Assembly (NCBI RefSeq): GCF_049651205.1
Contig: NZ_JBASBR010000004.1
Coordinates: 372,001-436,000, forward strand
Length of the DNA stretch: 64,000 nt
Source of the DNA: Castellaniella sp049651205
Lineage (GTDB): Bacteria; Pseudomonadota; Gammaproteobacteria; Burkholderiales; Burkholderiaceae_B
Reading direction: 5' to 3'
The notes under the pieces are model-generated. The model made no database searches, had not been told where the DNA came from, and saw only the letters and a program-made list of their open reading frames with translations. Positions 16,395 through 26,097 of the stretch are shown here, piece after piece. Position numbers and translations under genes: made by a program. Position 1 is the stretch's first letter, and every line of letters starts with the position of its first letter.

Positions 16395-17295
16395 TGCACC
16401 ACAACAATTAAGCTTGTTCGGCGCGGCACCCGCATCGCTACCAAAACGGCCCCGGGCCGGCGGAGAAAGCCCGCCGCCATCCACTTCCCCGCCCCCGGAC
16501 AGCTCGCCTGCGCCACTTTTTGTGCTGACGCCACAGCCCTGGCTGCCACCCACGGGTTATCGGCGCAAGCTGCTGTTGCGCCCGGGAGAGCCGCTGGAGT
16601 ACGGCCTACGACGCTCACACAGACGATCCATCGGCCTGACAATCCGCGACGCACACTTGCTGATCCAGGCACCGTCCTGGGCGAGTCAAAGCCAGATTGA
16701 AACCGCCATCCACACCAAGGCAGACTGGATCGACCGCAAGCTGCGGGCCGCGCAACAGCGCCTGGACGTGCTGGCCGTGCAGCCCGCCCAGTGGCGCAAG
16801 GGCGGCCACATCCCGTATTTGGGTGTGATGATCGAGCTGGCGCTGGACAGCGCCCGTACCCTGCATTTTTCGGGCAACCAGGCGAGTCCTGACCACCACG
16901 ACCTGCTGTTTCTGCCTCTGCCTGATAACGCTGGCCCAAGCCGTATCCAGGAACGCACTCAAGGCTGGCTGCAAGAGCAGGCACGCCGGGATTTTGGTAT
17001 CCGTCTGCAGGCCACGCTGGCGCGAGCCGGCCAAACCATTCTGGATTGGCGCCTCTCCAATGCGCAAGGGCGCTGGGGGTCTTGCTCCAGCACCCGGCGT
17101 ATCCACCTGAACTGGCGTCTTATCCACCTGCCTTCGACGCTGATCGACTATGTGGTGGCACACGAAGTGGCCCATTTGACCGAGATGAACCACAGCCCGG
17201 CATTCTGGCGCGAGGTGGAGCACCTGTACCCGGACTTCAAGCAGGCGCGTGATGCCCTGGCGCAGCATCACCCAGGAAGCCTGCCGCTCTTTTAG
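16384..17295 (+). CDS. YgjP-like zinc metallopeptidase (DUF45/M48-related)
   Basis: The 303-residue protein has a Pro/Ser-rich N-terminal 50 residues of low complexity, then a YgjP-type domain. Signatures are RRSIGLTIRD, the motif QGRWGSCSSTRRIHLNWRLIHLP, and the zinc site HEVAHLTEMNHSPAFW, which fits HExxHxxxxxHxxxFW. The family is cytoplasmic and poorly characterised. The gene begins 11 bases before the plsC stop and gloA follows after 74 bases, so it is the last tightly coupled gene of the glyQ operon. Confidence 0.85.
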   Translation: MTTDAPQQLSLFGAAPASLPKRPRAGGESPPPSTSPPPDSSPAPLFVLTPQPWLPPTGYRRKLLLRPGEPLEYGLRRSHRRSIGLTIRDAHLLIQAPSWASQSQIETAIHTKADWIDRKLRAAQQRLDVLAVQPAQWRKGGHIPYLGVMIELALDSARTLHFSGNQASPDHHDLLFLPLPDNAGPSRIQERTQGWLQEQARRDFGIRLQATLARAGQTILDWRLSNAQGRWGSCSSTRRIHLNWRLIHLPSTLIDYVVAHEVAHLTEMNHSPAFWREVEHLYPDFKQARDALAQHHPGSLPLF

Positions 17296-17369
17296 GGGCC
17301 CGGCATCCCGCGCCAGGCACCTCAAAATATGCGTATGATAGGACAGTCCAAACGATCAAGGATGGCATC

Positions 17370-17765
17370 ATGCGACTTCTTCACACCATGCTTCGCGTCG
17401 GCAATCTCGACCGCTCTCTGATGTTTTACACCGAGGTACTGGGCATGCAGCTGCTGCGTCGAAAAGATTACCCGGAGGGCCGCTTTACCCTGGCCTTTAT
17501 CGGCTACCAAGACGAATCCGAAGGCGCCGTGCTCGAACTTACCCATAACTGGGATACCGAATCTTACGACCTGGGCGATGGTTACGGCCACGTAGCCATC
17601 GAGGTTGAAGACGCCTACGATACCTGCGCCACGATCAAATCCCGTGGTGGTCTGGTGGTGCGCGAAGCCGGCCCCATGAAGCACGGCAATACCGTGATCG
17701 CCTTTGTGCAGGATCCCGACGGCTACAAGATCGAACTCATCCAGAAGCAAGGCCGCGAAGACTAA
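17370..17765 (+). CDS. gloA: Lactoylglutathione lyase (glyoxalase I)
   Basis: The 131-residue protein has all four metal ligands of E. coli GloA at matching positions: His5, Glu56, His74 and Glu122. RLLHTMLRVGNLDRSLMFY opens the first beta-alpha-beta repeat, and YGHVAIEV and DPDGYKIELIQ mark the second. It converts the methylglyoxal-glutathione hemithioacetal to S-lactoylglutathione. The start has AAGGA upstream. Its TAA stop overlaps the stop of the convergent rsmA gene. Confidence 0.96.
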   Translation: MRLLHTMLRVGNLDRSLMFYTEVLGMQLLRRKDYPEGRFTLAFIGYQDESEGAVLELTHNWDTESYDLGDGYGHVAIEVEDAYDTCATIKSRGGLVVREAGPMKHGNTVIAFVQDPDGYKIELIQKQGRED

Positions 17766-18631
17766 ACCCTGGTCTGGTCGGCATCCACACCCGTCAGGGC
17801 GTCGGCCAAATCCATAAACTGGTTTACCGTGAGCTCTTGGGGGCGTGCCGTCGGCGCGATCGCCAGGCGCTCCCAATCCAGCTGAGCCGCCCAGGCCCCC
17901 AAACTGCCACGGATCATCTTGCGGCGATGCTCAAAAACCCGAGACACCAGTTGCGCAAACAGCGCCGGGTTTTGCGGGGCACGGCGTTTGTCGGCCGCCA
18001 GCGGGCGCATGCGCACAATGGCAGACATCACCTTGGGAGGCGGGTCGAAGGCTGTGGGTGGGACATCAAACAGATGCACCATACGGTAGCGGGCCTGCAA
18101 CATCACCGACAGCCGGCCATACTGGCTATCGCCTGGCCGTGCCACCATCCGATCGATGACTTCACGCTGCAGCATGAAATGCTGATCTTGTACCTGATCA
18201 GCCCATTGCATCAGATGAAACAACAGCGGGGTTGAAATGTTGTAGGGCAGATTACCCACGATGCGCAGCTTGGCAGGCTGTCGAGCATCTGCGTCAGACG
18301 CCGGAGCAGCTGATGCAGCCGTATCGCTTGCCAGCGGGCCGCACGCGGCCTGCAGTTCGGAAAAATCCACAGCCAGCGCATCGGCCTGGATGAGATGCAA
18401 GCGCTCATCAGGCCACTGCTGGCGAAGCCTGTGCGCCAGGTCACGATCAAGCTCGACGGCCACCAGGCGCTTGAGTCGGCCCAGCAACGGTGCGGTCAGG
18501 GCCGACAGGCCCGGGCCAATTTCTACCATGGTATCAGAGGGTAGAGGGTCGATCGCACGCACGATGGCATCCACGACGGATTCGTCGCTGAGAAAGTGCT
18601 GGCCAAATCGTTTGCGTGCCTGATGAGCCAT
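17762..18631 (-). CDS. rsmA: 16S rRNA dimethyladenosine transferase
   Basis: The 289-residue KsgA/RsmA methylates two adjacent adenosines near the 3' end of 16S rRNA. It starts MAHQARKRFGQHFL as the family does. VEIGPGLSALT is the SAM-binding motif I, and NLPYNIS is the catalytic motif IV. A short Ala/Asp-rich insert of about 15 residues precedes motif IV. The open frame reaches 18805, but the ATG at 18631 fits the family and lies 4 bases after the surA stop. In E. coli pdxA separates surA and rsmA; here it is absent. Confidence 0.95.
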   Translation of the reverse strand: MAHQARKRFGQHFLSDESVVDAIVRAIDPLPSDTMVEIGPGLSALTAPLLGRLKRLVAVELDRDLAHRLRQQWPDERLHLIQADALAVDFSELQAACGPLASDTAASAAPASDADARQPAKLRIVGNLPYNISTPLLFHLMQWADQVQDQHFMLQREVIDRMVARPGDSQYGRLSVMLQARYRMVHLFDVPPTAFDPPPKVMSAIVRMRPLAADKRRAPQNPALFAQLVSRVFEHRRKMIRGSLGAWAAQLDWERLAIAPTARPQELTVNQFMDLADALTGVDADQTRV

Positions 18632-18635
18632 GGGC

Positions 18636-20198
18636 TTAACGGGTTCCGCTTTGGGTATGGTCGAGCCGGTTATCGATATACGCCTGGCTGCGCAGCTGAT
18701 CGAGCCAATCTTCGTAGGCCGGGCCAATGCGCCGCTGCACAAGCTCGCGGCGCGCCTGTATGCGACGGAACTCGGTTTCCATGTTTTTGCTGCGGCGGTC
18801 TTCAACTTGAATCAGGTGCCAGCCAAACGGTGTTTTGACAGGCTCGCTGACCTCACCCTTTTTAAGGTGGCCCATGGCCAACTCGAAGGCAGGCACGGTT
18901 TCGCCAGGATTCAGCCAGCCCAGATCGCCACCCTTGGGGGCGGAGGCGTCCTGGGAATAGCGCTTGGCGAGTTCGGCAAAGGATTCACCATGTTCGATTC
19001 GGTTGCGCAGGCCCTCGAGAATGGCACGGGCCTTTTCATCTGAAGTGACCTTATCAGTTTTGATCAGAATGTGGCGCGCATGCGTTTGCGTCACCATCAT
19101 TGGGCCTGCGCCGGTATGGACAGGCGGCTGGGGCGCCGGCACAGGCGCCGGCTGCTGGACAGGTGCTTTTTTGGGTACCGGGCGCTGGGCGTAGCCGCGA
19201 CGCAGAACCTTGAGAATATGAAACCCCCGACCGCTCTGGATCACACCACTGACACCGCCGGGCGGAATATCCTTGATGGTTCTGGCAAAGAGATCCGGCC
19301 AGTCTTTGAGCGGGCGTATGCCCATCTTGCCCCCCTCAAGGGCTTGAGGGCCGTTGGAGGATGCTGCAGCCAGGCCGGCAAAATCGGCTCCGGATTTAAG
19401 CTTGCGCAAAATGGCTTCGGCTTCTTTGCGCTTTTGAGCCACGACTTCGTTGGAAGCGTAATCGGGCACCTCGATGAGGATCTGCGCCACTTCGAAAAGC
19501 TCTGGCCCTGCGTTGGCCATCGCAGCACGCTGTGCGGCCACCTGCTGCTCTTGCTGCTGCCGGATCTGGGCTTCGTGTTGCTGCTGGATTTGCTGTTGCT
19601 GCCCTGCCGTCAGTGGCACGGGCACAGCCAGATCCTGGTGCGTCTGCAAAAACGCATCGATATCGCTATCACTGATACTGATGCGGTCTTCGACAAAGCG
19701 CTGGCGCAAGCGATCATCCTGAATCTGGGTGCGGATCTCGGACTGATACTGATCCCAATCCATGCCACTACGCACGATTTCATTTTTGAGCTGGTCGACC
19801 GTAATGCCGTTGCGCTGGGCAATCGATTGCACGGCCCTTTGCACCTGAGCGTCACTGACCTGAATACCCACGCGGGCGGCTTCCTGGTCTTGCAAGGCTG
19901 CATTGATCATTTGCTGCAGCACCTGACGCTTGAAAACGTCTTCTTGGGGCACAGGGATGTTCTGCGCCTTCATCTGCTGGCGCACCTGCACCTGTTTGTC
20001 GGCCAACTGGCTGAGTGTGATGACCTGCTTGTTGACGATTGCAGCGATGCCATCGACAAATTGCTGTGCCGGAGGCTGGGCATGGCTGCTTTTGGCCGCC
20101 TTGGCCGCCCCAGTTTGTGCAGCCGAGGCCACCGGCAGTGCAAGGCTGCTGCCCAGCACCAGGGCCAGAAAAAACATACCGGCGGGATGACGCATCAT
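18636..20198 (-). CDS. surA: Periplasmic chaperone and peptidyl-prolyl isomerase SurA
   Basis: The 520-residue protein has a signal peptide (about residues 1-27), an N-terminal chaperone domain, two parvulin domains (about 235-345 and 370-475) and a C-terminal helix. RHILIKT and GDLGWLNPGETVPAFE mark the second, active-type parvulin; the first is more divergent. A Gln-rich stretch sits at residues 199-224 and a Pro-rich linker at 345-368, making it longer than E. coli SurA (428). It escorts outer-membrane proteins, including LptD, whose gene overlaps it (ATGA at 20195-20198). Confidence 0.94.
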   Translation of the reverse strand: MMRHPAGMFFLALVLGSSLALPVASAAQTGAAKAAKSSHAQPPAQQFVDGIAAIVNKQVITLSQLADKQVQVRQQMKAQNIPVPQEDVFKRQVLQQMINAALQDQEAARVGIQVSDAQVQRAVQSIAQRNGITVDQLKNEIVRSGMDWDQYQSEIRTQIQDDRLRQRFVEDRISISDSDIDAFLQTHQDLAVPVPLTAGQQQQIQQQHEAQIRQQQEQQVAAQRAAMANAGPELFEVAQILIEVPDYASNEVVAQKRKEAEAILRKLKSGADFAGLAAASSNGPQALEGGKMGIRPLKDWPDLFARTIKDIPPGGVSGVIQSGRGFHILKVLRRGYAQRPVPKKAPVQQPAPVPAPQPPVHTGAGPMMVTQTHARHILIKTDKVTSDEKARAILEGLRNRIEHGESFAELAKRYSQDASAPKGGDLGWLNPGETVPAFELAMGHLKKGEVSEPVKTPFGWHLIQVEDRRSKNMETEFRRIQARRELVQRRIGPAYEDWLDQLRSQAYIDNRLDHTQSGTR

Positions 20199-22564
20199 TC
20201 ATACCTCTCGAAAACAGTTTTGTCAGGCGTGGACGGAGTGGTGGTTCTGAAACCGGTGATTCGGTCGGAGAGCAGGGACATGGGGTCGGTGCCCAGAGAT
20301 CCCAAGCCGGTGAGCTCCAGCTGCAAAAACAGGGCTGTGTTGGTTTTTTCGGCGGATACGGCATAGCGCTGCAACACTGCGCGAGCCGCCCAACCGCCGT
20401 CACCCCGGTACTCGAGACCGACGATTGACTGCGTATTGCGTTTCTCGGCCAATGAGTAATCATAACGGCCCACGCCAAACCAGCGCCGCATGAGCGGCCA
20501 CTGGGCCGTGAAACTGACCTGCTCGCGGGACTGCTGGTCTACCCCTGGGGGCAAGACCCGGTAAGGATCGGTGTAAAGATTGGGGTCGCGTTCGTAGCGA
20601 TACGACAGCGACATGGTAGCCAGGCGCTTGGGCGTCCAACGCACGCCGGAGCTGAGCCGGTTGCGTTTTTGCGTGTCGTGATCAAACTGCCCATCGAAAT
20701 ACACCGAAAAATTATCAGTAAGTGCTGCCTTGGCCCCCAGCAGATAATCAGACTCTGTGGCCTTGCGGGCCGTCTGGCTAGGCAAGGTCACTTGCTGGTC
20801 GGCAAAATAAAAGCGTTGGGCCGCAGACAACGACAGGCGCTCGAAGCCCGTATCAGCATCCAGCCACCGGGTGGTAATGCCAGCCGTGAGCTGATTGGCA
20901 TTGGCAATGCGATCCCAGCCACCACTGAAGATGTTTTCGTCGAAGGCCTGCTGGTAACTGAATGAGGCCATGCCGGTATCAAAAACCGGCAAGCCAGATT
21001 GATCGCGATAGGGCACGTACAAATAGTAAAGACGCGGCTCTAAGGTTTGCACTGCAGCGTTGCCAAAAAAACTGCTGTCACGCTCCAGCGTAAGGCCCAT
21101 ATCCAGAGAAGCAATCGGCAATACCCGCGACTGACTGTTTGGCTGGCCGAGAAGCTCTGGCGGCAAGCCCTGGATGGAATCGTAGAACCAGTCGGTTTCG
21201 TACTGGCTCATGTGCAGGCCTATCTTGGGGGTGAGATAGGCGCCTGGCAAGATAAATGGCCGCGCAATGGATGTATAGGAGGTCATCCGCGTACCATTGG
21301 GCATCAGCCGACGGCCCGATTGCTGGGGAAAGGCATCGCCCTGGTAAATAGGCGCCACAAACCGCGTGACGTAATTATCCGACACCACATCGAAGCCGTT
21401 CCAGCCATAGTGCTGGGCACGAAAGTGAAACTCGGGCAATTTATCGTAGGGCGGCGCTAAAAACGAACCCGTGCTGTCTTGCAGGGTCTGGTAACGATAA
21501 AACTGCAAGGAGCTGCTGAAATGCGGGCCTCCCGACCAGGTAAGCAAGGCCTGGCTGGGCATATAGGTAATGGCTGCATCCGACAATCCAAACGAAGAGA
21601 AATCCCGAAAATAATCATCATCCGACACCCGGCGGGCGTCAAGATAGGCCTGCAGGCCACCGCCCAGGCTTCGCGTGTGCTGCACCGAATACATCCAGCG
21701 TTTATCGTCCGTCTGACGATCACGCATGATGTAGGTGCCAAAGAGCTCGGTGTGCGAGCGTGTGCCCAGATGACGAACTTCGGTACCCAGCAACAGGCCG
21801 CGCTTGCTCAGGTAGCGCGGCAGCAGCGTGGCATCGTAATTGGGCGCAAGATTCAAGTAATACGGTGTGGTGATCTCGATACCGGCGTTGCTGGAGGTGC
21901 CGTAGGTAGGCACGAGAAACCCGCTTTTTCGATCTTTGCCCAGGGGAAACGTCAGATAGGGCGAATACAAAATCGGCACACCCTTGAAACGCAGCACACC
22001 ATTGCGCGCCACACCCTCGTTTTCATCAAGATACAGATCCACCTTGCTGGCATCGATCCACCACGCGGCATCACGGCCATGCCAGCCGGTGTAGTGCACT
22101 TCGTGCAGCCGCATATGCTGGCGCCCAAGGACTTCTGCTTCCTGGGCCTGACCATGGCCTGCGGTGGCCCCCAGCCAGAAATCGGGCGCCTGAACGATGC
22201 CTTGTTCTGTTTGGGTGTTGAACTGAACGTGTGGGCCCTTGATGATATTACCGTCGCGCATCAGCAAGCCCCGACCACGCACTTCGACGTCTCCGGTGTT
22301 GGGGTTGTAATCAATGCGGTCGCCCTTGATGACGCCATCGAGACGGCGCACCTGCGCATCGCCCTGCACAGATACCCGACCGTCGGTGTGACGGGTAAGG
22401 TCGTCGCCGATAATAAAAGCGGGCAAACGATCATCGGGCAAGCCGGAATGCAGCCTCAGGCTGCTGACTGTGCGCATGGACTCTGCTTGCGCCGACGAAT
22501 CCGCCTGAACCACGGGAGCAGACAGAAGAGCACTCAGGAGAATGATGCGGCTGATCCAATGCAC
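20195..22564 (-). CDS. lptD: LPS-assembly protein LptD
   Basis: The 789-residue outer-membrane protein inserts lipopolysaccharide into the outer leaflet with LptE. A signal peptide (about 1-22) precedes an OstA-like beta-jellyroll (DYNPNTGDVEVRGRGLLMRDG), then a large barrel domain with YSPYLTFPLGKDRKSGFLVPTYG, a strong LptD signature. The start appears to be GTG at 22564, since an in-frame TAA lies just upstream. It heads the lptD-surA-rsmA run and is divergent from amgK. I see no obvious Cys pairs for the disulfide switch known in E. coli LptD. Confidence 0.94.
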   Translation of the reverse strand: MHWISRIILLSALLSAPVVQADSSAQAESMRTVSSLRLHSGLPDDRLPAFIIGDDLTRHTDGRVSVQGDAQVRRLDGVIKGDRIDYNPNTGDVEVRGRGLLMRDGNIIKGPHVQFNTQTEQGIVQAPDFWLGATAGHGQAQEAEVLGRQHMRLHEVHYTGWHGRDAAWWIDASKVDLYLDENEGVARNGVLRFKGVPILYSPYLTFPLGKDRKSGFLVPTYGTSSNAGIEITTPYYLNLAPNYDATLLPRYLSKRGLLLGTEVRHLGTRSHTELFGTYIMRDRQTDDKRWMYSVQHTRSLGGGLQAYLDARRVSDDDYFRDFSSFGLSDAAITYMPSQALLTWSGGPHFSSSLQFYRYQTLQDSTGSFLAPPYDKLPEFHFRAQHYGWNGFDVVSDNYVTRFVAPIYQGDAFPQQSGRRLMPNGTRMTSYTSIARPFILPGAYLTPKIGLHMSQYETDWFYDSIQGLPPELLGQPNSQSRVLPIASLDMGLTLERDSSFFGNAAVQTLEPRLYYLYVPYRDQSGLPVFDTGMASFSYQQAFDENIFSGGWDRIANANQLTAGITTRWLDADTGFERLSLSAAQRFYFADQQVTLPSQTARKATESDYLLGAKAALTDNFSVYFDGQFDHDTQKRNRLSSGVRWTPKRLATMSLSYRYERDPNLYTDPYRVLPPGVDQQSREQVSFTAQWPLMRRWFGVGRYDYSLAEKRNTQSIVGLEYRGDGGWAARAVLQRYAVSAEKTNTALFLQLELTGLGSLGTDPMSLLSDRITGFRTTTPSTPDKTVFERYE

Positions 22565-22693
22565 GAAGACCCGGCCCCTTTAAAAGAGAAGACACAATAA
22601 CTGATCTGCGCACCACTTTGACCAGCGACCCAGTATTATAGAGAAGCTCAGCCACTCGCGTGCGGGCAGCCCGTTTTACAACCGCTACTTCCC

Positions 22694-23743
22694 ATGACAC
22701 ACACCACATCTGCCGACCCTCGCCTGGCCGCCCTGCAGCACTGGCTCGATACGCTTGCCACCCCTTTCGGCTTACATCCCAATACGCTCACCCCTGTCTC
22801 TGGCGATGCAAGCTTTCGCCGCTATTTCCGGGTGCAATCCGATACCGGTCCGCGGATTGTCATGGACGCCCCTCCACCGCAAGAAGACTGCACGCCTTTT
22901 ATCGATATTGCCCAACGCCTCACCCGCGGGGGCCTGCAGGTGCCGGAGATCTTTGCCCAAGAGCTTTCCCTGGGTTTTTTGCTGATCAGCGATCTCGGCA
23001 GCCAAACCTTCTACGAAACCATCCAAAACGGCGCCACACAAGACGACACCACCTGGCAGCAACACATGCGCGGTGCACTGCAAGCGCTGGTAAAGATGCA
23101 AAAATGCCCGGCCGGTGGCTTACCCGCATACGATGCCGCCCGTCTGGTGCAAGAGCTTCAGCTGTTTCCGCAATGGTATCTGCAGGTTCATCATCAACAC
23201 ACGCCAAATGACGCCACGCTCAATGCCCTGGCACAGATCTTCGAGTTGCTGGCCCAACAAGCCGCCGCCCAGCCGCAGGTGTTTGTGCACCGCGACTATC
23301 ATTCTCCCAATCTGATGCTGGGAGCCGGTGCCCCCGACTACATCCCGGGCATCATCGATTTTCAGGATGCGGTGTGCGGCCCCATCAGCTATGACATCGC
23401 TTCTTTGGTGATGGATGCCCGCACCACCTGGGACGAGCCCACGCAACTTGACTGGGCGATCCGCTACTGGGAATACGCCCGAGACGCCCGGCTGCCTGTC
23501 CCAGCCGATTTTGCACAGTTTCACATGCACTACGAGTGGATGAGCCTGCAACGCAATTTGCGGATTCTTGGCGTCTTTGCCCGCCTGTCCCATCGCGACG
23601 GCAAGCACCATTACCTTGATCACATCCCCCGAGTCCTGGCTTACGTACAGCAAGTGGCCGGCCGCTACCAACCGTTTCGCCCACTACTGCGCTTGCTGGA
23701 TCAGCTGGACGACCAGCCACGCCAAGATGGGTATTCGTTCTGA
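22694..23743 (+). CDS. amgK: N-acetylmuramate/N-acetylglucosamine kinase
   Basis: The 349-residue aminoglycoside-phosphotransferase-fold kinase has SGDASFRRYFRV (nucleotide loop), HRDYHSPNLML (catalytic loop with Asp) and GIIDFQDAVCGP (metal-binding Asp). It is followed by murU with a 1-base overlap (TGATG). In Pseudomonas and many betaproteobacteria AmgK phosphorylates recycled MurNAc at C1, and MurU then makes UDP-MurNAc, bypassing fosfomycin-sensitive MurA. The pair, rather than the fold alone, supports this name over a drug-resistance kinase. Confidence 0.88.
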   Translation: MTHTTSADPRLAALQHWLDTLATPFGLHPNTLTPVSGDASFRRYFRVQSDTGPRIVMDAPPPQEDCTPFIDIAQRLTRGGLQVPEIFAQELSLGFLLISDLGSQTFYETIQNGATQDDTTWQQHMRGALQALVKMQKCPAGGLPAYDAARLVQELQLFPQWYLQVHHQHTPNDATLNALAQIFELLAQQAAAQPQVFVHRDYHSPNLMLGAGAPDYIPGIIDFQDAVCGPISYDIASLVMDARTTWDEPTQLDWAIRYWEYARDARLPVPADFAQFHMHYEWMSLQRNLRILGVFARLSHRDGKHHYLDHIPRVLAYVQQVAGRYQPFRPLLRLLDQLDDQPRQDGYSF

Positions 23744-24450
23744 TGCGGGCCATGATTCTGGCCGCCGGCCGGGGCCAGCGCATGCGTCCCCTCACCGACA
23801 ATTGCCCAAAGCCGCTGTTGGTGGTGGGTGGCCAAGCCCTGATTGTCTGGCACCTGCAAAGGCTGGCCAAGGCAGGCATCCACGAAGTACTGATCAATCA
23901 CGCCTGGCTGGGCCAGCAAATCGAAGCAGCCTTGGGCGACGGACAAGCCTGGGGGGTGCGATTGCACTATTCAGCCGAAACCACCGCTCTGGAAACCGCA
24001 GGCGGCATTGCCCGCGCCCTGCCTTTTTTTCAGGATCAACCCTTTTTGGTGATTAATGGTGACATCTGGTGCGACTGGAATCCTGCCCAGGCACTGCGAT
24101 GGGCAGACCACTGGACAGCGCAAACCTTGGCGCAGTTGCTACTGGTAGACAACCCTGCACACCACCCCGAGGGCGATTTCGGCCTGCTGCCAGATGGCAG
24201 CCTGGTGGCGGATCCCTCCCCGGGTACCGGGCTTACCTACGCCGGCATTGGCCTGTATCACCCCCGGCTGTTTGCTCATACGTCTGCACACCAGCCCGCC
24301 CCGCTGGCCCCCTTGCTGCGCAACGCCATGCAGCACCACACCGTGCGGGGCCTGTATTACGCAGGGCGCTGGGTGGATGTCGGCACACCAGCGCGACTTG
24401 CCGAGCTTGATGCCGCACTGCAAGACAAAACCGGCCGGGCAGGCTGCTAA
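23743..24450 (+). CDS. murU: N-acetylmuramate alpha-1-phosphate uridylyltransferase
   Basis: The 235-residue nucleotidyltransferase starts with the GT-A loop MILAAGRGQRMRPLTDNCPKPLL. It has ETALETAGGIARALPFF and INGDIWCD, where the Asp binds metal, and ends with GRWVDVGTPARLAEL. It joins UTP to MurNAc-1-phosphate in peptidoglycan recycling. It overlaps amgK by one base. Bases 24451-24647 after it hold no gene I can see, and probably the promoter of the next gene. Confidence 0.9.
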   Translation: MRAMILAAGRGQRMRPLTDNCPKPLLVVGGQALIVWHLQRLAKAGIHEVLINHAWLGQQIEAALGDGQAWGVRLHYSAETTALETAGGIARALPFFQDQPFLVINGDIWCDWNPAQALRWADHWTAQTLAQLLLVDNPAHHPEGDFGLLPDGSLVADPSPGTGLTYAGIGLYHPRLFAHTSAHQPAPLAPLLRNAMQHHTVRGLYYAGRWVDVGTPARLAELDAALQDKTGRAGC

Positions 24451-24647
24451 ACTGATGCTTTGCCGGGCACGACGCACGGCAATTTATCGTCTAACCAGTT
24501 CTGGCATTTCGCAACCGTCTGTAGATTCGCCCAGGATCCGCAAGGCAATCCGTTTATGCTAACGGTCTTTCGCGCTCCCTTTTGCCCCGTCGGCCTGTTA
24601 CCGGGGGCAGGCCTGCACTCAGCCTTGCCGCTTCAGGAATTCCACTT

Positions 24648-25367
24648 ATGTCTCTTGGCTCCAGCCGCCCCACATTCAAACCTACTCCTTATGGCTACAC
24701 CCGGCGCCGTCGAGGTATCCCGCGCTGGCTGGTGCTATTGATTGCAGGTATTGCCGTCGGGGCTGGCGGCGTTCTATTTTTGCAACGCAGCTATGGGCCA
24801 CAACGGCTGACAGTCGAGCAATCCGAGCAACTCCGGATGGACCTGAACACATCCAACCTCGAAAACCAGCGCTTATCAGCCGAAGCAAAATCGTTACGGC
24901 AAGCAATTGGCCAGGCAAAATCCAGCCAGCAAGACGCCACCCAGCAGGCCCAGCAATTGCGCAAGCAAACTGCCGATATGGCCGCGGGTGTCTCTACCCT
25001 GATTGCTGCCATCCCACCAGACCCTCGAGGCACTTCTCCAGGTATCCGCAGTGCCGATATGGTGGTGCGCGAGGGCAGCCTGCATTATCAGGTTCTACTG
25101 ATCCAGGATTTGCCTGAGGGTGAGTCTCAGGTGGGCCAACTGCGCGGCGAAGTAAAACTGGTGGGCGTAGGCACCTACCCTAACGGTAAAACCGTGTATG
25201 TCGACCTGAACACCCAGCCGCTGGACATGGGCCGCTACATCGTCATTGAAGGCGACACAGAGCTTCCCAAAGCCTACCGGCTGCGTCAGGTGACGGTGCA
25301 GATCACGGCGGAGGGCTCGGACAAGGTGATTGCCACCCGAACCATCCGCGCAACCACAGCCAGATAA
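24648..25367 (+). CDS. Hypothetical membrane-anchored coiled-coil protein
   Basis: The 239-residue protein has a basic N-terminus (TRRRRGIPR), one membrane helix (about residues 27-45) and a coiled coil near residues 55-110 rich in Gln, Ala and Leu. A beta-rich C-terminal domain contains GEVKLVGVGTYPNGKTVYVDL. The topology suggests a single-span inner-membrane protein with a periplasmic domain. It resembles a conserved betaproteobacterial family of unknown function. The ATG at 24648 has AGGAATT upstream; an open extension to 24582 lacks support. It ends one base before the convergent glnQ stop. Confidence 0.75.
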   Translation: MSLGSSRPTFKPTPYGYTRRRRGIPRWLVLLIAGIAVGAGGVLFLQRSYGPQRLTVEQSEQLRMDLNTSNLENQRLSAEAKSLRQAIGQAKSSQQDATQQAQQLRKQTADMAAGVSTLIAAIPPDPRGTSPGIRSADMVVREGSLHYQVLLIQDLPEGESQVGQLRGEVKLVGVGTYPNGKTVYVDLNTQPLDMGRYIVIEGDTELPKAYRLRQVTVQITAEGSDKVIATRTIRATTAR

Positions 25368-25368
25368 A

Positions 25369-26097
25369 TCAGCTGACGTGCTGCAGGAAATCCCGCAACC
25401 GCTGGGTGGGGGGATTCTCCAGCAGCGCTTCTGGCGTGCCGTCTTCGACAATTTTTCCCTGATCCATAAAGATCAGACGGCTGCCCACCTTGCGGGCAAA
25501 TTCCATCTCGTGAGTAACCACGATCATGGTCATGCCTTCTTCAGCCACCGCCTGCATCACCCCCAGAACCTCGTGGCGAAGCTCGGGATCCAGGGCTGAA
25601 GTAGGCTCGTCAAATAGCATCAACAGTGGCTTGATGGCCAGGGCCCGGGCAATAGCCACCCGCTGCTGCTGACCACCAGAGAGCTGCCCCGGGTAATGAT
25701 CGGCACGCTCGGCCAAGCCTACTTTTTGCAGAAGCTCTTGAGCCTGCTGCCGGGCCTGTGCCTTGGGCAGGCCGCGCGTGTGCTGCGGGCCAAACATGAC
25801 GTTTTCAAGGGCTGTCAGTTGTGGAAACAAGTTGAACTGCTGAAACACCATCCCCGCTTCGCGCCGAAGTTCGCGCACTTCGGAGGCCTTGCCCAGCACA
25901 CTGAGCCCGTTGACGATAATGTCACCACCCTGAATGGTTTCGAGCACATTGATGCAGCGCAAGAAGGTGGATTTTCCGGAACCCGAGGGCCCCACAACCA
26001 CCACCACCTCGCCGGGTTCGATGGTGAGATCGATGCCATTGAGCACAACGTTGTCACCAAAGCTCTTGGTAACGTTTTTGAATTCGACGATGCTCAT
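25369..26097 (-). CDS. glnQ: Polar amino acid ABC transporter ATPase
   Basis: The 242-residue ATPase is typical of the PAAT class: GPSGSGKST (Walker A), FQQFNLFPQLTALENV (Q loop), LSGGQQQRVAIARAL (signature), LMLFDEPTSALDPE (Walker B) and VVTHEM (switch His). It powers the GlnH/GlnP importer encoded upstream. Its start overlaps the permease stop by 4 bases. Given the close likeness of the binding protein to GlnH, glutamine is the probable substrate, but other polar amino acids are possible. Confidence 0.9.
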   Translation of the reverse strand: MSIVEFKNVTKSFGDNVVLNGIDLTIEPGEVVVVVGPSGSGKSTFLRCINVLETIQGGDIIVNGLSVLGKASEVRELRREAGMVFQQFNLFPQLTALENVMFGPQHTRGLPKAQARQQAQELLQKVGLAERADHYPGQLSGGQQQRVAIARALAIKPLLMLFDEPTSALDPELRHEVLGVMQAVAEEGMTMIVVTHEMEFARKVGSRLIFMDQGKIVEDGTPEALLENPPTQRLRDFLQHVS

